From positions 496,001 through 560,000 of the forward strand of contig CAWIVS010000011.1 of NCBI GenBank assembly GCA_963839685.1: a stretch of DNA of 64,000 nucleotides. The letters are read 5' to 3'. A program made the translations under genes and the position numbers. Under the pieces are notes generated by a model. That model saw nothing but the letters and a program-made list of their open reading frames with translations. It was not told the origin of the DNA and made no database searches. Position 1 is the first letter of the stretch; each line of letters begins with the position of its first letter. Source of the DNA: CADEED01 sp963839685. GTDB taxonomy: Bacteria; Pseudomonadota; Gammaproteobacteria; Steroidobacterales; Steroidobacteraceae. This document shows positions 18,442 through 27,765 of the stretch, piece after piece.

Positions 18442-20382
18442 CTAAGGCGCCGCGAGCTGTTTCTCGAGAAAGGTCACGATCGTCTTCTGGTAGAAGTCAC
18501 GGTTGGCTTTCTTGCGAAAGCCGTGACCTTCGTCCTTCGCCGCGAGGTACCACACCTCGCCGCCGCGCCCGCGAATCTTCGCGACCAGTTGCTGCGACTC
18601 ACTCGCCGGCACGCGCGGATCGTTGAGTCCCTGCACCACCAGCAACGGCTTGCTGATGCGCGCGGCGTTGGTCAACGGCGAGATCCGGTTCAGGTAAACG
18701 CGCATGGCTGTCAGTCGCTCGTCGCCATACTCGGGGCGCCGCAGGTTGCGGCGGTAGGCGGAGGTGCTTTCCAGGAAGGTGACGAAGTTGGAAATGCCGA
18801 CGACGTCGATGCCGCCGCGCAGCCGGTCGCTGAAGTGCACCATTGACGCCAGCGACATGTAGCCGCCATAGGAACCACCGGAGACGAATACGCGCTTCGC
18901 ATCCAGGTCCTTCTGTGCGCCTATCCACACCAGCAGGGCGCCGATGTCCTTGACCGCGTCCTCGCGGTCCTCGCCGTTATCGAGGTTCAGGTAAGTCTTG
19001 CCATAGCCGGATGATCCGCGCACGTTGGGCGTGATCACCGTGAAACCCAGCTCGCGCACCAGGAATTGGGTGAATGGATTGAATCCCGGCACCGCCTGCG
19101 ATTCCGGTCCGCCGTGAATGTCGATGAGCACCGGGCGCGGACCCGGCAGACTGCGCGACGCGCGATACATGAAGGCCGGCACCTGGCGGTTCTTGCCGTT
19201 GACGCGGTCGAAGGTCGGGAAGCGGACCAGTTCGGCGGGCACGAACTGCAGCGGATCGACCAGGCCCGCCTCGCTGCGGGTGTAGCGCACGATGGCATTG
19301 CGCTCGACTTCGAGCACATAGACGTCACGCGGTGACTGCGGGCTCTCCAGGGTAATGGCCAGGCGTTTGCTGGCCGGATCGAAGCTGATGCGGCCAATGC
19401 GGCCTTCTGGCAGCGGTGGCAGGATTTCCGCGCGTTTCGCCACATCGAGCACCGTCAGCCGGCTGACACCGTCGACATTGGCGACCCAGGCCAGGTACCG
19501 GCCATCGTCGCTGCGGGCGAAGCCGTCGATGTCCCAGGGGATGTGGCCGGTCAGCACCTCGAAGGCGCCATTCACCAGGTCCACGCGCCGCAGCTGCTCG
19601 AATTCGCTGTCGCGGTTGGTGATGAGATAGACGCTGCGCCCGTCCGCCGAGAACTGCGCCTCGGAAACGCTGGCGGGTTCCGGACCTTCGCTCACCGGCG
19701 TCAACGCGATGGTGCCGATGTCCATGACGAACAGGTGCGATTCGTTCGCCGAAACGAAGTTGCGGATCAGTAGTTTGGTGTCGTCCGGCGACCAGGCTTC
19801 GACCGACCAGTTCTTCTGGAAACCGTTGTACACCAGCCGGGGCGGCGCAATGCCGGCCGGCTCTGCGATGTACAGGTCGTAGCTGACGCCGTCGCGCGCC
19901 GTGCCGTGAAACGCCACGCGCCGTCCGTCGTGGCTCCACGCAAGTCCGCCGTTCAGGCCCTTGCCGTCGGTGAGCATGCGCACCGCGCGCGAATTCAAGT
20001 CGTAATAGTGAACCTGCGCGTTCTCGTTGCCTCCCTGGTCGCGCAGGAACACGAACCCGGGCGCGACCGCCGAGCGCGGTACCCGGGCCACGATCACCGG
20101 CTCGCGGTAGAAGGTCAGCTGTTCGCGTACACCCAGCGGGGTCATGACGCGATGCAGTTGCTCGACGTCGCCGAATCGCGTGGCGATCAGCATGCCATCG
20201 CCTGGCAACCAGTCGACGAAGCTCGCGCCGCGCGAGTTCAGGTAATCCTCGAGGCGTCCAGTGAGCGCGGTGTCGACCGTGGGGATGTTGTCGAGGACCA
20301 GATTGCCGCGCTCCTCGACGGCGGCGTGTGTCACCGTCACGAGGCAGGCCATGACAGTTGTGAGGAGAAATTTGCCTTTCAT
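18442..20382 (-). CDS. S9-family prolyl oligopeptidase-like serine peptidase
   Basis: 646 residues with a signal peptide (about 1-20). The N-terminal two thirds (about 30-390) is a beta-propeller with WSHDGRRVAFHG and WSPDDTKLL repeats. The C-terminal alpha/beta-hydrolase domain has the nucleophile motif GGSYGGYMS (serine about 504), the aspartate in LNDPRVP and the histidine in DEGHGF, so the triad is intact. Probably a periplasmic or secreted di/oligopeptidase of the acylaminoacyl-peptidase group. Divergent from the MBL gene with about 40 bp between starts. Confidence 0.92.
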   Translation of the reverse strand: MKGKFLLTTVMACLVTVTHAAVEERGNLVLDNIPTVDTALTGRLEDYLNSRGASFVDWLPGDGMLIATRFGDVEQLHRVMTPLGVREQLTFYREPVIVARVPRSAVAPGFVFLRDQGGNENAQVHYYDLNSRAVRMLTDGKGLNGGLAWSHDGRRVAFHGTARDGVSYDLYIAEPAGIAPPRLVYNGFQKNWSVEAWSPDDTKLLIRNFVSANESHLFVMDIGTIALTPVSEGPEPASVSEAQFSADGRSVYLITNRDSEFEQLRRVDLVNGAFEVLTGHIPWDIDGFARSDDGRYLAWVANVDGVSRLTVLDVAKRAEILPPLPEGRIGRISFDPASKRLAITLESPQSPRDVYVLEVERNAIVRYTRSEAGLVDPLQFVPAELVRFPTFDRVNGKNRQVPAFMYRASRSLPGPRPVLIDIHGGPESQAVPGFNPFTQFLVRELGFTVITPNVRGSSGYGKTYLNLDNGEDREDAVKDIGALLVWIGAQKDLDAKRVFVSGGSYGGYMSLASMVHFSDRLRGGIDVVGISNFVTFLESTSAYRRNLRRPEYGDERLTAMRVYLNRISPLTNAARISKPLLVVQGLNDPRVPASESQQLVAKIRGRGGEVWYLAAKDEGHGFRKKANRDFYQKTIVTFLEKQLAAP

Positions 20383-20424
20383 GCTGTTATGTTGCCTCAG
20401 GCCCTGTGTAAGTTACGGACAGTC

Positions 20425-21372
20425 ATGAGCGGAAGTTTGCCACGCCTGACGAAGTTCGCCGACGCCATTACGGCCGTCGATACCGAATACGTGCGACCGC
20501 AGATGGATGCGGCCCACATCGTGGTATCCGGATCACGGGCCGCGATCGTCGACACCGGTCCCAATACCGCCGTGCCGCTGATCCTCGCGGCGCTCGACGA
20601 ACTCGGCATCGCGCGCGATGCGGTGGAGTTCCTGTTCCTGACCCACGTACACCTCGATCATGCCGGCGGTGCCGGCGCCCTGATGCAGTCGCTGCCCAAG
20701 GCCACCGCGGTGCTGCATCCACGCGGCGCGACACACATGTCCGATCCGTCGAAGCTCATCGAGGCGACGCGCGCCGTGTACGGCGACGAGCTGTACGCGC
20801 AGCTGTACGGGGAAATACTGCCGGTCGCGCGCGAGCGCATCGCGATCGCACAGGACGGCCAGCGCTTCGAATTCGCCGGGCGGGTGTTCGAATGCGTGCA
20901 CACACCGGGTCATGCCCTGCATCACCAGGCCTTCGTCGACTACGGCGCCACCTGCATCTTCACCGGTGACACCTTCGGACTCTCGTACCGGGAATTCGAC
21001 ACCGCCGCCGGGCCGTGGATCATGCCCACGACCACGCCGACACAATTTGACCCGTCGCAGCTCAAGGCGTCGATCGTGCGCCTCATGCAATTCCGGCCGC
21101 GCCGGCTTTATCTCACCCATTACAGCGAAGTCGGGCAATGCGCCCGCCTGGCCAATGACATGTACGACGCCATCGACGTGTTCGTGCAACTCGCGCGCAT
21201 CGCGGGTTTCGATCAGCGACGTCTGCGCGCCGAGATGCGCGCCTGGGCGATCAAGAGCCTGCGTCAACATGGAGTCAAGCTGTCGGATGACGACATCGAT
21301 GCCGTGCTGGGCAAGGACTTCGAGCTCAACGCGGCAGGTCTCGCGACGTGGCTCAAACGCGAGGGCGGTTGA
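20425..21372 (+). CDS. MBL-fold metallohydrolase
   Basis: 315 residues from ATG 20425 (an ATG at 20389 is also in frame). The metallo-beta-lactamase zinc motif THVHLDHAGG is present, followed by CVHTPGHALHH (third histidine), FTGDTFG (bridging aspartate) and YLTHYSEV. The domain spans about residues 15-225, followed by a helical C-terminal region of about 90 residues. Glyoxalase-II-like or lactonase-like hydrolases share this layout; the substrate is not predictable. The next gene starts 2 bp downstream. Confidence 0.88.
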   Translation: MSGSLPRLTKFADAITAVDTEYVRPQMDAAHIVVSGSRAAIVDTGPNTAVPLILAALDELGIARDAVEFLFLTHVHLDHAGGAGALMQSLPKATAVLHPRGATHMSDPSKLIEATRAVYGDELYAQLYGEILPVARERIAIAQDGQRFEFAGRVFECVHTPGHALHHQAFVDYGATCIFTGDTFGLSYREFDTAAGPWIMPTTTPTQFDPSQLKASIVRLMQFRPRRLYLTHYSEVGQCARLANDMYDAIDVFVQLARIAGFDQRRLRAEMRAWAIKSLRQHGVKLSDDDIDAVLGKDFELNAAGLATWLKREGG

Positions 21373-21374
21373 CG

Positions 21375-21842
21375 ATGCAATATTTCATCCTGAAGTCGCT
21401 GCACATCCTCAGTGTCGTGCTGTTCCTCGGCAACATCATCACCGGTGTGTTCTGGAAATATCACGGCGATCGCGTCGGCACGGCAAGCGCCCGCGTGCAG
21501 GCGCTCGACGGCGTCATCCGCAGCGACCGCTGGTTCACGTTACCGGGAGTCGTGGCCATCATCGTGACCGGTGTATTGCTTGCGCTGACGTTGCACCTGC
21601 CGATCCTCGGAACCTTCTGGATCCTCTGGTCGTTGATCCTGTTCGGCATCTCGGGGCTCGCCTTCCAGTTCTTCGTCGCACCCCTGCAGAGGAAACTGCT
21701 GGCGGTGGCGCGCGCCGGCGAGGCGGGCAACTGGAACCAGTCCGAATACGAACGGCTGTCCGGCGCGTGGAAACTCTGGGGAGCGGTTGCGACACTGGCG
21801 CCGGTCATTGCGCTGGTGCTCATGGTGTCGAAGCCGGTGTGA
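21375..21842 (+). CDS. DUF2269 family membrane protein
   Basis: 155 residues from ATG 21375. Four hydrophobic segments (about 5-25, 50-70, 78-98 and 132-152). The opening YFILKSLHILSVVLFLGNI and GVFWK agree with the DUF2269 family, distantly like CopD/HemJ-type integral membrane proteins with a conserved N-terminal histidine. Function unknown. Only 2 bp from the MBL gene, so co-transcribed. Confidence 0.8.
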   Translation: MQYFILKSLHILSVVLFLGNIITGVFWKYHGDRVGTASARVQALDGVIRSDRWFTLPGVVAIIVTGVLLALTLHLPILGTFWILWSLILFGISGLAFQFFVAPLQRKLLAVARAGEAGNWNQSEYERLSGAWKLWGAVATLAPVIALVLMVSKPV

Positions 21843-22146
21843 GGGCGAGGTGATCGATGGTCGGCGGGCGCGGGATCCCGCCCGTGGCACACCGGGTCTC
21901 TCCGACGGTCTTGCAACATGTAGTTAGGAAAATCCGTTTCCGTTGCGAGGGCGACCCTGACGCTGCTTCATGCCATGCGTGGCCGAACGGTGCCCCCGCC
22001 CGCCGCAGACCTATCCCCCACGCCGCGTCGTCACCCCGAGCACCGGGCGAGACCGACTCGAGCGGCTGAAGGGCAGGAACCAGCATGGCGTCGCGCGTCC
22101 TGCGCGCCTACATTCCCCATTCCCTCCCGCTGTATGATCGCGCCCC
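21843..22146. other. Intergenic region upstream of the bkd operon
   Basis: 304 bases without a credible gene. It contains a short perfect palindrome (GCGGGATCCCGC, about 21869-21880) without a T tract and one copy of the 8-mer GTAGTTAG (21920-21927). A TATGAT hexamer about ten bases before the bkdA1 start could be a -10 element, but no matching -35 is evident. Confidence 0.5.
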
Positions 22147-23432
22147 ATGCCAAGACTTCACGTCCCCCAACCGCCCACCAGGCCGGGCGACAAACCTGAC
22201 TTTTCCTATGTCGATCTCTCGCCCCCCGGCAGCATCCCCAGGCCGGAAGTCGGCGCCCGCGCACGTGACATGGAAGATTGCGCCACCGGCCTGGTGCGCG
22301 TGCTCGACGACAAGCACGAGGCCGTGGGGCCCTGGAATCCGCGCCTCGATGACGAGGACCTGCAGGTCGGCCTGCGCCACATGCTGCACACGCGCATCTT
22401 CGACGACCGCATGCAGCGTACCCAGCGCCAGGGAAAGATCTCCTTCTACATGCGTTCCTTCGGCGAGGAAGCCGTGTCGGTGGCGCAGGCCATGGCGCTG
22501 CAGCCCGGCGACATGTTGTTCCCGTCGTACCGCCAGCAGGGTGCATACCTGGTTCGTGGCAAGCCCATCGTCGAACTCATGTGCCAGCTGCTGTCCAACA
22601 CGCGCGACATGTGCAAGGGCCGGCAGCTGCCCGTCATGTACCACTGGAAGGCAGGAAGCATCTTCTCGATCTCCGGCAATCTAACTACCCAGTTCCCGCA
22701 GGCGGTGGGCTGGGCGATGGCGGCCGCGATCCGCAACGAGGATCACATCGCGTGCACCTGGATCGGCGAGGGCGCGAGCGCCGAAGCCGATTTCCATCAT
22801 GGCCTGCTGTTCGCCGCCGTCTACCAGGCGCCGGTGATCATGAACATCGTCAACAACCAGTGGGCCATCTCCACTTTCCAGGGAACCGCGGGCGGCGAGC
22901 AGCGCTCGTTCGCGGCGCGCGGCCCGGGCTACGGCGTGGCGGGCATCCGCGTCGACGGCAACGATTTCCTCGCGGTGCACGCGGTGACGCAGTGGGCCGC
23001 GCAGCGCGCGCGCACCGGCGGCGGGCCGACACTCATCGAGCTCGTGACCTATCGGGCCTCCGCGCATTCCACCAGCGACGATCCATCGCGTTATCGCCCA
23101 AAGGAGGATTACGCCCACTGGCCGCTGGGTGACCCGGTCGAGAGACTCAAGAACACCTGATCGCACGCGGTGAGTGGAGCGAGAAGCGTCACAAGGACCT
23201 GCACGCCGAGCTCGATGCGCAGGTGGCGGCCGCCTGGAAGGAAGCCGTTTCCTTCGGCGCGCTCAACGAAGGGCCGCGCCTCAACCGCCACCTGATGTTC
23301 GAGGACGTATACAAGGAGTTCCCGGAGAACCTGCGCCGGCAGAGCGAGCAGCTCGCCGAGGAGATCAAGCTGAACGCCGAGCTGGGCTTCACCGCCAAGA
23401 CCGAGGAGAGCGACGAAGGGAAGGTTGGTTAG
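22147..23432 (+). CDS. bkdA1: Branched-chain 2-oxoacid dehydrogenase E1 alpha (frame break near 23150)
   Basis: About 428 residues restored. The TPP-dependent E1 alpha core is clear: TISGNL-like SISGNLTTQFPQAVGWAMA, WIGEGASAEADFH (the GDG-like TPP motif), NIVNNQWAIST, and the phosphorylation-loop-like YRASAHSTSDDPSRYRP. These match pseudomonad BkdA1 closely. The observed frame stops at 23160 after RLKN; one missing base near 23150 gives RLKNHLIARGEWSE and the family C-terminus MFEDVYKEFPENLRRQ to TAG at 23432. Decarboxylates 2-oxo acids of Val, Leu and Ile. First of three genes. Confidence 0.92.
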
Positions 23433-24451
23433 ATGGCGCAGATGAACATGATCCAGGCGCTGAACTCCGCCATGGACGTCATGATGGCGCGCGACCCTTC
23501 GGTGGTCGTGATGGGCGAAGACGTGGGTTACTTCGGCGGCGTGTTCCGCGTCACCGACGGACTGCAGCGCAAAGTACGGCGACCATCGCGTGCTCGACTC
23601 GCCCATCGCCGAGGGTGGCATCGTCGCCACCGCCATCGGCATGGCCGTCAATGGCCTCAGGCCGGTCGCGGAAATCCAGTTTGCCGACTACATCTACCCG
23701 GCGGTCGACCAGATCGCGAGCGAGCTGGCGCGCATCCGCTACCGCACGGCCGGTGATTTCACGTCGCCGATGGTGGTCCGCGCCCCCTGCGGCGGCGGCA
23801 TTCGCGGCGGCCAGACGCATTCGCAGAGTCCGGAGGCGATCTTCACGCACATCTGCGGCGTCAAGACGGTGATGCCGTTCGAATCCCTACGATGCCAAGG
23901 GGCTGCTGATCGCGGCCATCGAACACGACGACCCGATCATCTTCTTCGAGCCCAAGCGCATCTACAACGGACCGTTCGACGGCGACCCTAACAAACCCGC
24001 CGTGCCCTGGAGCACGCATGCCAAGGGCGACGTGCCCGAGGGCCACTACACCGTGCCGATCGGCAAGTGCGACATCGTGCGCGAAGGTTCGCAGGTCACC
24101 GTGGTGACTTACGGCACCATGGTGCACGTGTGCGAGGCGGCGGCGAAGAAGCTGAATCTCGACGCCGAGATCATCGACGTGCGCACCATGTCGCCACTCG
24201 ACATCGATCCGATCTGCTCCTCGGTGAAGAAGACCGGACGCTGCGTGATTGCGCACGAGGCGACGCGCTTCTGCGGGTTCGGCGCGGAGTTGTGCGCCAG
24301 CATCCAGGAAGAATGTTTCTGGTATCTCGAGGCGCCCATCCAGCGGGTGGCCGGCTGGGACACCCCGTATCCGCATGCGTTCGAATGGGAGTATTTTCCG
24401 GGCCAGGCACGCGTGGCGCTCGCGCTGCGCGCGGCCATGGGCCAATCTTGA
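23433..24451 (+). CDS. bkdA2: Branched-chain 2-oxoacid dehydrogenase E1 beta (two frame breaks)
   Basis: About 340 residues restored. Shows the E1 beta signatures VVVMGEDVGYFGGVFRVTDGL, DSPIAEGGIVATAIGMA, PVAEIQFADYIYPA and HEATRFCGFGAE. The frame is lost near 23573 (an AAA run; AAG TAC GGC expected, one extra base) and again in the C run near 23886 before PYDAKGLLIAAIEHDDP. Starts immediately after the bkdA1 stop (23430-23432). Forms the alpha2-beta2 E1 heterotetramer with bkdA1. Confidence 0.92.
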
Positions 24452-24476
24452 AAAGAGAAGGGACGAGAGGGGAACC

Positions 24477-25775
24477 ATGAGCCGCTACGTCTTCAAAATG
24501 CCGGACCTGGGTGAAGGCACGGTCTCCGCCGAAGTCGTTGCCTGGCACGTGAAGCCGGGCGATCTCGTCCAGGAAGACCAGGTCATGTGTGAAGTCATGA
24601 CCGAAAAGGCCGCGGTCGAGATGCCGGCGCCGGTCACCGGGCGGATCATTTCCATCAGCGGCGAACCGGGCGACATGGTGGCCGTGGGCTCCGAGCTCGT
24701 GGTGTTCGACACCGACGCCACCTCGGCGGCGTCCGGAGACGCACCCGCGGCGCGCGCGCCGGCGCCCGCGCCTGAAACGCCGCTCACGCCGCAGCGACAG
24801 GCCAGCGAAAAGTCGGCCGCGCCTGCTGGCGCCGCGCCAGTCCCCGGCGTGCGGAAATGGAACCGGCACCCACAAGGCGGGCCGCGTCATGGCGTCGCCC
24901 GCCTCGCGGCGCCGCGCCGCGGAAGCGGGACTCGATCTGGCGACCGTCACGGGCACGGGCCCGGCGGGACGGATCGCGCCAGGCGACATCGACTCGGCGC
25001 TGGCCTCTGGCGCTGCCAGGGGAGCGGCGCCGTCCATGAATGCGCGCGCCAACGCCACGCGCGAGGCGCGCAATGGCACCGAGGAAGTGAAGATCATCGG
25101 ACTGCGCCGCGTGATCGCCGAACGCCTCACCGAGTCGGCGAAGAGCATTCCCCAGTATTCATACGTCGAGGAAGTCGATCTCACGCGCCTCGAAGGGATT
25201 GCGCAAGCATCTCAACGATCGGCGGCCGGCCGTCCGCGCCACCGCTGACTTTCCTGCCATTCATCGTCGCCGCGCTGGCGCGCGTGCTCGAAAAATTTCC
25301 GCAATGCAATGCGCTGTATGACAGCGCGCGCGGCGTGCTGGTCAAGCACAAGGCCGTGCATGTCGGAGTCGCGACACAGACGCCGCAGGGACTCAAGGTT
25401 CCGGTGGTGCGCAACGCCGAGTCACGCGCCCTGCATGATCTCGCCGCGGAGATCCGTCGGGTCGCCGAGGCCGCGCGCACCAACAAATCGCCGCGCGAGG
25501 AACTCACCGGCTCGACCATCACGATCACCAGTCTCGGCAAGCTCGGCGGCATCGCCTCGACGCCGATGATCAACATGCCCGAGGTATCGATCATCGGCAT
25601 CAACAAGGCCATCGAGCGCGCGGTGGTGGTCGATGGCCAGATCGCCATCCGGCTGATGATGAATCTGTCGTCCTCGTTCGATCACCGTTTCGTCGATGGT
25701 TTTGACGCCGCCTCGATGATCCAGGCGCTCAAGGACCTGCTCGAGCAGCCCGCGACGATTTTCATCGACGGCTGA
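24477..25775 (+). CDS. bkdB: Branched-chain 2-oxoacid dehydrogenase E2, lipoyl acyltransferase (about three frame breaks)
   Basis: About 430 residues restored. An N-terminal lipoyl domain (1-80) has the acceptor lysine at about 44 in VMTEKAAVEM; a Pro/Ala-rich linker follows; a peripheral-subunit-binding domain (ASPASRRRAAEAGLDLATVTG) and the catalytic domain with the SSFDHRFVDGFDA active site end the protein. The central part lies in a different frame from about 24855 to 25240, with breaks near 24855, 25200 and 25240. No E3 gene follows; a shared dihydrolipoamide dehydrogenase is presumably encoded elsewhere. Confidence 0.9.
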   Translation: MSRYVFKMPDLGEGTVSAEVVAWHVKPGDLVQEDQVMCEVMTEKAAVEMPAPVTGRIISISGEPGDMVAVGSELVVFDTDATSAASGDAPAARAPAPAPETPLTPQRQASEKSAAPAGAAPVPGVRKWNRHPQGGPRHGVARLAAPRRGSGTRSGDRHGHGPGGTDRARRHRLGAGLWRCQGSGAVHECARQRHARGAQWHRGSEDHRTAPRDRRTPHRVGEEHSPVFIRRGSRSHAPRRDCASISTIGGRPSAPPLTFLPFIVAALARVLEKFPQCNALYDSARGVLVKHKAVHVGVATQTPQGLKVPVVRNAESRALHDLAAEIRRVAEAARTNKSPREELTGSTITITSLGKLGGIASTPMINMPEVSIIGINKAIERAVVVDGQIAIRLMMNLSSSFDHRFVDGFDAASMIQALKDLLEQPATIFIDG

Positions 25776-25777
25776 CG

Positions 25778-27751
25778 ATGTCCCTGCCCAGGCTCGTGCC
25801 GTGGGTGACGCTGCTGTTCTGCGCAGGCGCAATGGCGGCAATTTCCGATTCGCCGGGCGTTCCAAAAGTACGCGTCGAGGTCCAGCGCCACGGCGATTCG
25901 TGGACCGCCGACTTCAACTTCGATCGTCCGGTTGCCGCCTGGGTATTTCCACGTTCCGACCTGACCAGTGAGACCCGCCGCCAGTGGCGCCAGCAGACCT
26001 GGAGCGTCACTACCCGCGGCGTACGGCTGCAGCGCCGCGGTCACTACGATGTGCTCACGGCCGAGCGCGGGGAATTGCCACGGCGCGTGACGGTGCGCTT
26101 CAAACCCGAGTCCGAAGGTCTGGAGGGCGATCACGCGCCTGCGCTGGTATTCAGCGACGGCTCGGTGGCGCTGTTCGTCGCGCAGTTCGATTGCTTCCCC
26201 ATGGACACGATTGGGTCGGTACGCGCCTTGCCCCGCGATCTCAACAATCAGCTCGTGCCCGCGGCGGAGCAGAAGTACGTGTTCCGCGACGCCGCGGGCC
26301 CGGTGTTGCTGGACGGCAGGCGCAGCGCCGTTGCCGAGACCACCGAAAGGGAAACCTATGTGTTGTTTGGCGCCGCGAGTTCGGTCGAGACGCCGGACAT
26401 GGTCGGTATCCTCGATCCGCAGTTGCCGGCATGGATCAAGGACTCACTCACGCGCGCCGTGCCCGCACTCATCGGGCGTTATACCCAGGAGCTCGGCGCG
26501 CTACGCAAGTTCAAGCCCGCCATCATGGTGAGCTGGGAGGGTGCAACACCGGGCATCTCGTCACGCGCAGGCAGCACACTGCGCGGACTCATCGCCATGC
26601 GTTACGCGGGCGCTGGCATGCTCACGGAAACCGTCGAAGAACGACACGTGGGACTGTGGTTCATCGCACACGAGGCTGCGCATTTCTGGCTCGGTCAGAC
26701 CATAGGATACGAATACGCGCGCGATTCCTGGATCACCGAGGGCGGCGCCGAGTTGCTCGCCTTCCGCGCAGTCGCGGAAGCCGATCCCGAGTACGATCCG
26801 CGCATTCCCCTGAATCGTGCCATCGAGGACTGCATCCGGCTCACAGAACGACACGGCGTCGAAAGCGCCGGCGAACGCGGCGAGCGGCGCGCCTACTACG
26901 CCTGTGGCGCGGTATTCGCGCTGGTGGCCGAGGCCGCGTCCGGACGCTCCTTCTACAAGTTCGCGCGACAGCTCATCGACACCAACCGTGCGGATGGCAT
27001 CGTGTCGCGCGCCGAGTGGCTTACGGCATTGAACTCGGTCACACGCAGGTCCGATCTGGGCCGTGACATTGGGCAACTGCTCGACAAGGGCCATCCCGAC
27101 TCCGGGGAATTCATTACGGATTTGTTGGTGCGTGCCGGCGTCGAAATCGAGACCGACCCTTCAGGGATTCCGACGCTTGCGCTGACGACGTTGTCCGTCC
27201 TACAAAAAAGTGTGTACCGGTTCCGCCGCCGTTCAGGCGAGCCGCTGGCACGATCGCAACACACGGAATATGTCCATGCACCGCCACGCTCACTCGAAAA
27301 AACATCAGTGCCTCTACTGCAAGCTCGTGCAGTTCGTGAGCATCGGGGAGCCGCCGCCGATCAAGAGCTGGAAACGGCCGCTGTTGCTGCTGGCCGGCGT
27401 GGTCCTGACGGCCAGTACGGTTCTGGCGCTGCGGTTTGCCTGGGAGCGCGCCGGCGCCACTTTCTTTGCCGCGGTCTCTGCGCTGCTGATGTTGATTGCT
27501 CTTCTCGGCGTGGCGATTTCCTTCCGCGGCTGCGACGCCTGCGTGGCGCGATTCCTCGGGAAGACCATATGAGCGAGCGTCCGGCACCCGCGCGCCTGAA
27601 ATCGCTTTGCGGTACCGCGCGGCGAATCAAAAAGAAGAATCAGAAGAAGCTTTTCATGACTCGGGATCCCCGGCGACCTTGCCGGCCATCCGGTCTCTGG
27701 GTGTGCATCGGGGCCCCCGACCGCCCGCGCAGGATGGCCGCACCCCGCTGA
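25778..27751 (+). CDS. M1-like (gluzincin) metallopeptidase-domain protein, C-terminal end uncertain
   Basis: Open frame of 657 residues starting 2 bp after bkdB. A signal peptide (about 1-21) and an N-terminal beta-rich domain precede a gluzincin catalytic site: HEAAHFWLGQ (HExxH) and WITEGGAELLA with the glutamate third ligand, as in M1/M61-like peptidases. Coding similarity and composition fade near residue 480 (about 27225). The remaining 170 residues are arginine-rich and overlap a convincing gene in another frame (27270-27572). An A6 run at 27204-27209 is a likely place for a base error, so the true stop is probably near 27230. Confidence 0.7.
   Translation: MSLPRLVPWVTLLFCAGAMAAISDSPGVPKVRVEVQRHGDSWTADFNFDRPVAAWVFPRSDLTSETRRQWRQQTWSVTTRGVRLQRRGHYDVLTAERGELPRRVTVRFKPESEGLEGDHAPALVFSDGSVALFVAQFDCFPMDTIGSVRALPRDLNNQLVPAAEQKYVFRDAAGPVLLDGRRSAVAETTERETYVLFGAASSVETPDMVGILDPQLPAWIKDSLTRAVPALIGRYTQELGALRKFKPAIMVSWEGATPGISSRAGSTLRGLIAMRYAGAGMLTETVEERHVGLWFIAHEAAHFWLGQTIGYEYARDSWITEGGAELLAFRAVAEADPEYDPRIPLNRAIEDCIRLTERHGVESAGERGERRAYYACGAVFALVAEAASGRSFYKFARQLIDTNRADGIVSRAEWLTALNSVTRRSDLGRDIGQLLDKGHPDSGEFITDLLVRAGVEIETDPSGIPTLALTTLSVLQKSVYRFRRRSGEPLARSQHTEYVHAPPRSLEKTSVPLLQARAVREHRGAAADQELETAAVAAGRRGPDGQYGSGAAVCLGARRRHFLCRGLCAADVDCSSRRGDFLPRLRRLRGAIPREDHMSERPAPARLKSLCGTARRIKKKNQKKLFMTRDPRRPCRPSGLWVCIGAPDRPRRMAAPR
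27270..27572 (+). CDS. Small two-helix membrane protein with CxxC pairs
   Basis: 100 residues from ATG 27270 (or 98 from ATG 27276). A histidine-rich N-terminus with CLYC is followed by two hydrophobic helices (about 36-56 and 60-82) and a tail with CDAC. The cysteine pairs suggest a zinc-ribbon-like or redox element. Codon third positions in this frame are strongly G/C, supporting it as the real gene over the frame of the overlapping metallopeptidase extension. Family not recognised. Confidence 0.6.
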   Translation: MSMHRHAHSKKHQCLYCKLVQFVSIGEPPPIKSWKRPLLLLAGVVLTASTVLALRFAWERAGATFFAAVSALLMLIALLGVAISFRGCDACVARFLGKTI

Positions 27752-27765
27752 GTTGCGCACGTGCG

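Noticed and set aside
18435..18453. GCGGCG/CGCCGC hairpin between cytochrome and S9 genes as a terminator
   Set aside because: Only six pairs and no T tract on either side; chance likelihood is high in GC-rich DNA.
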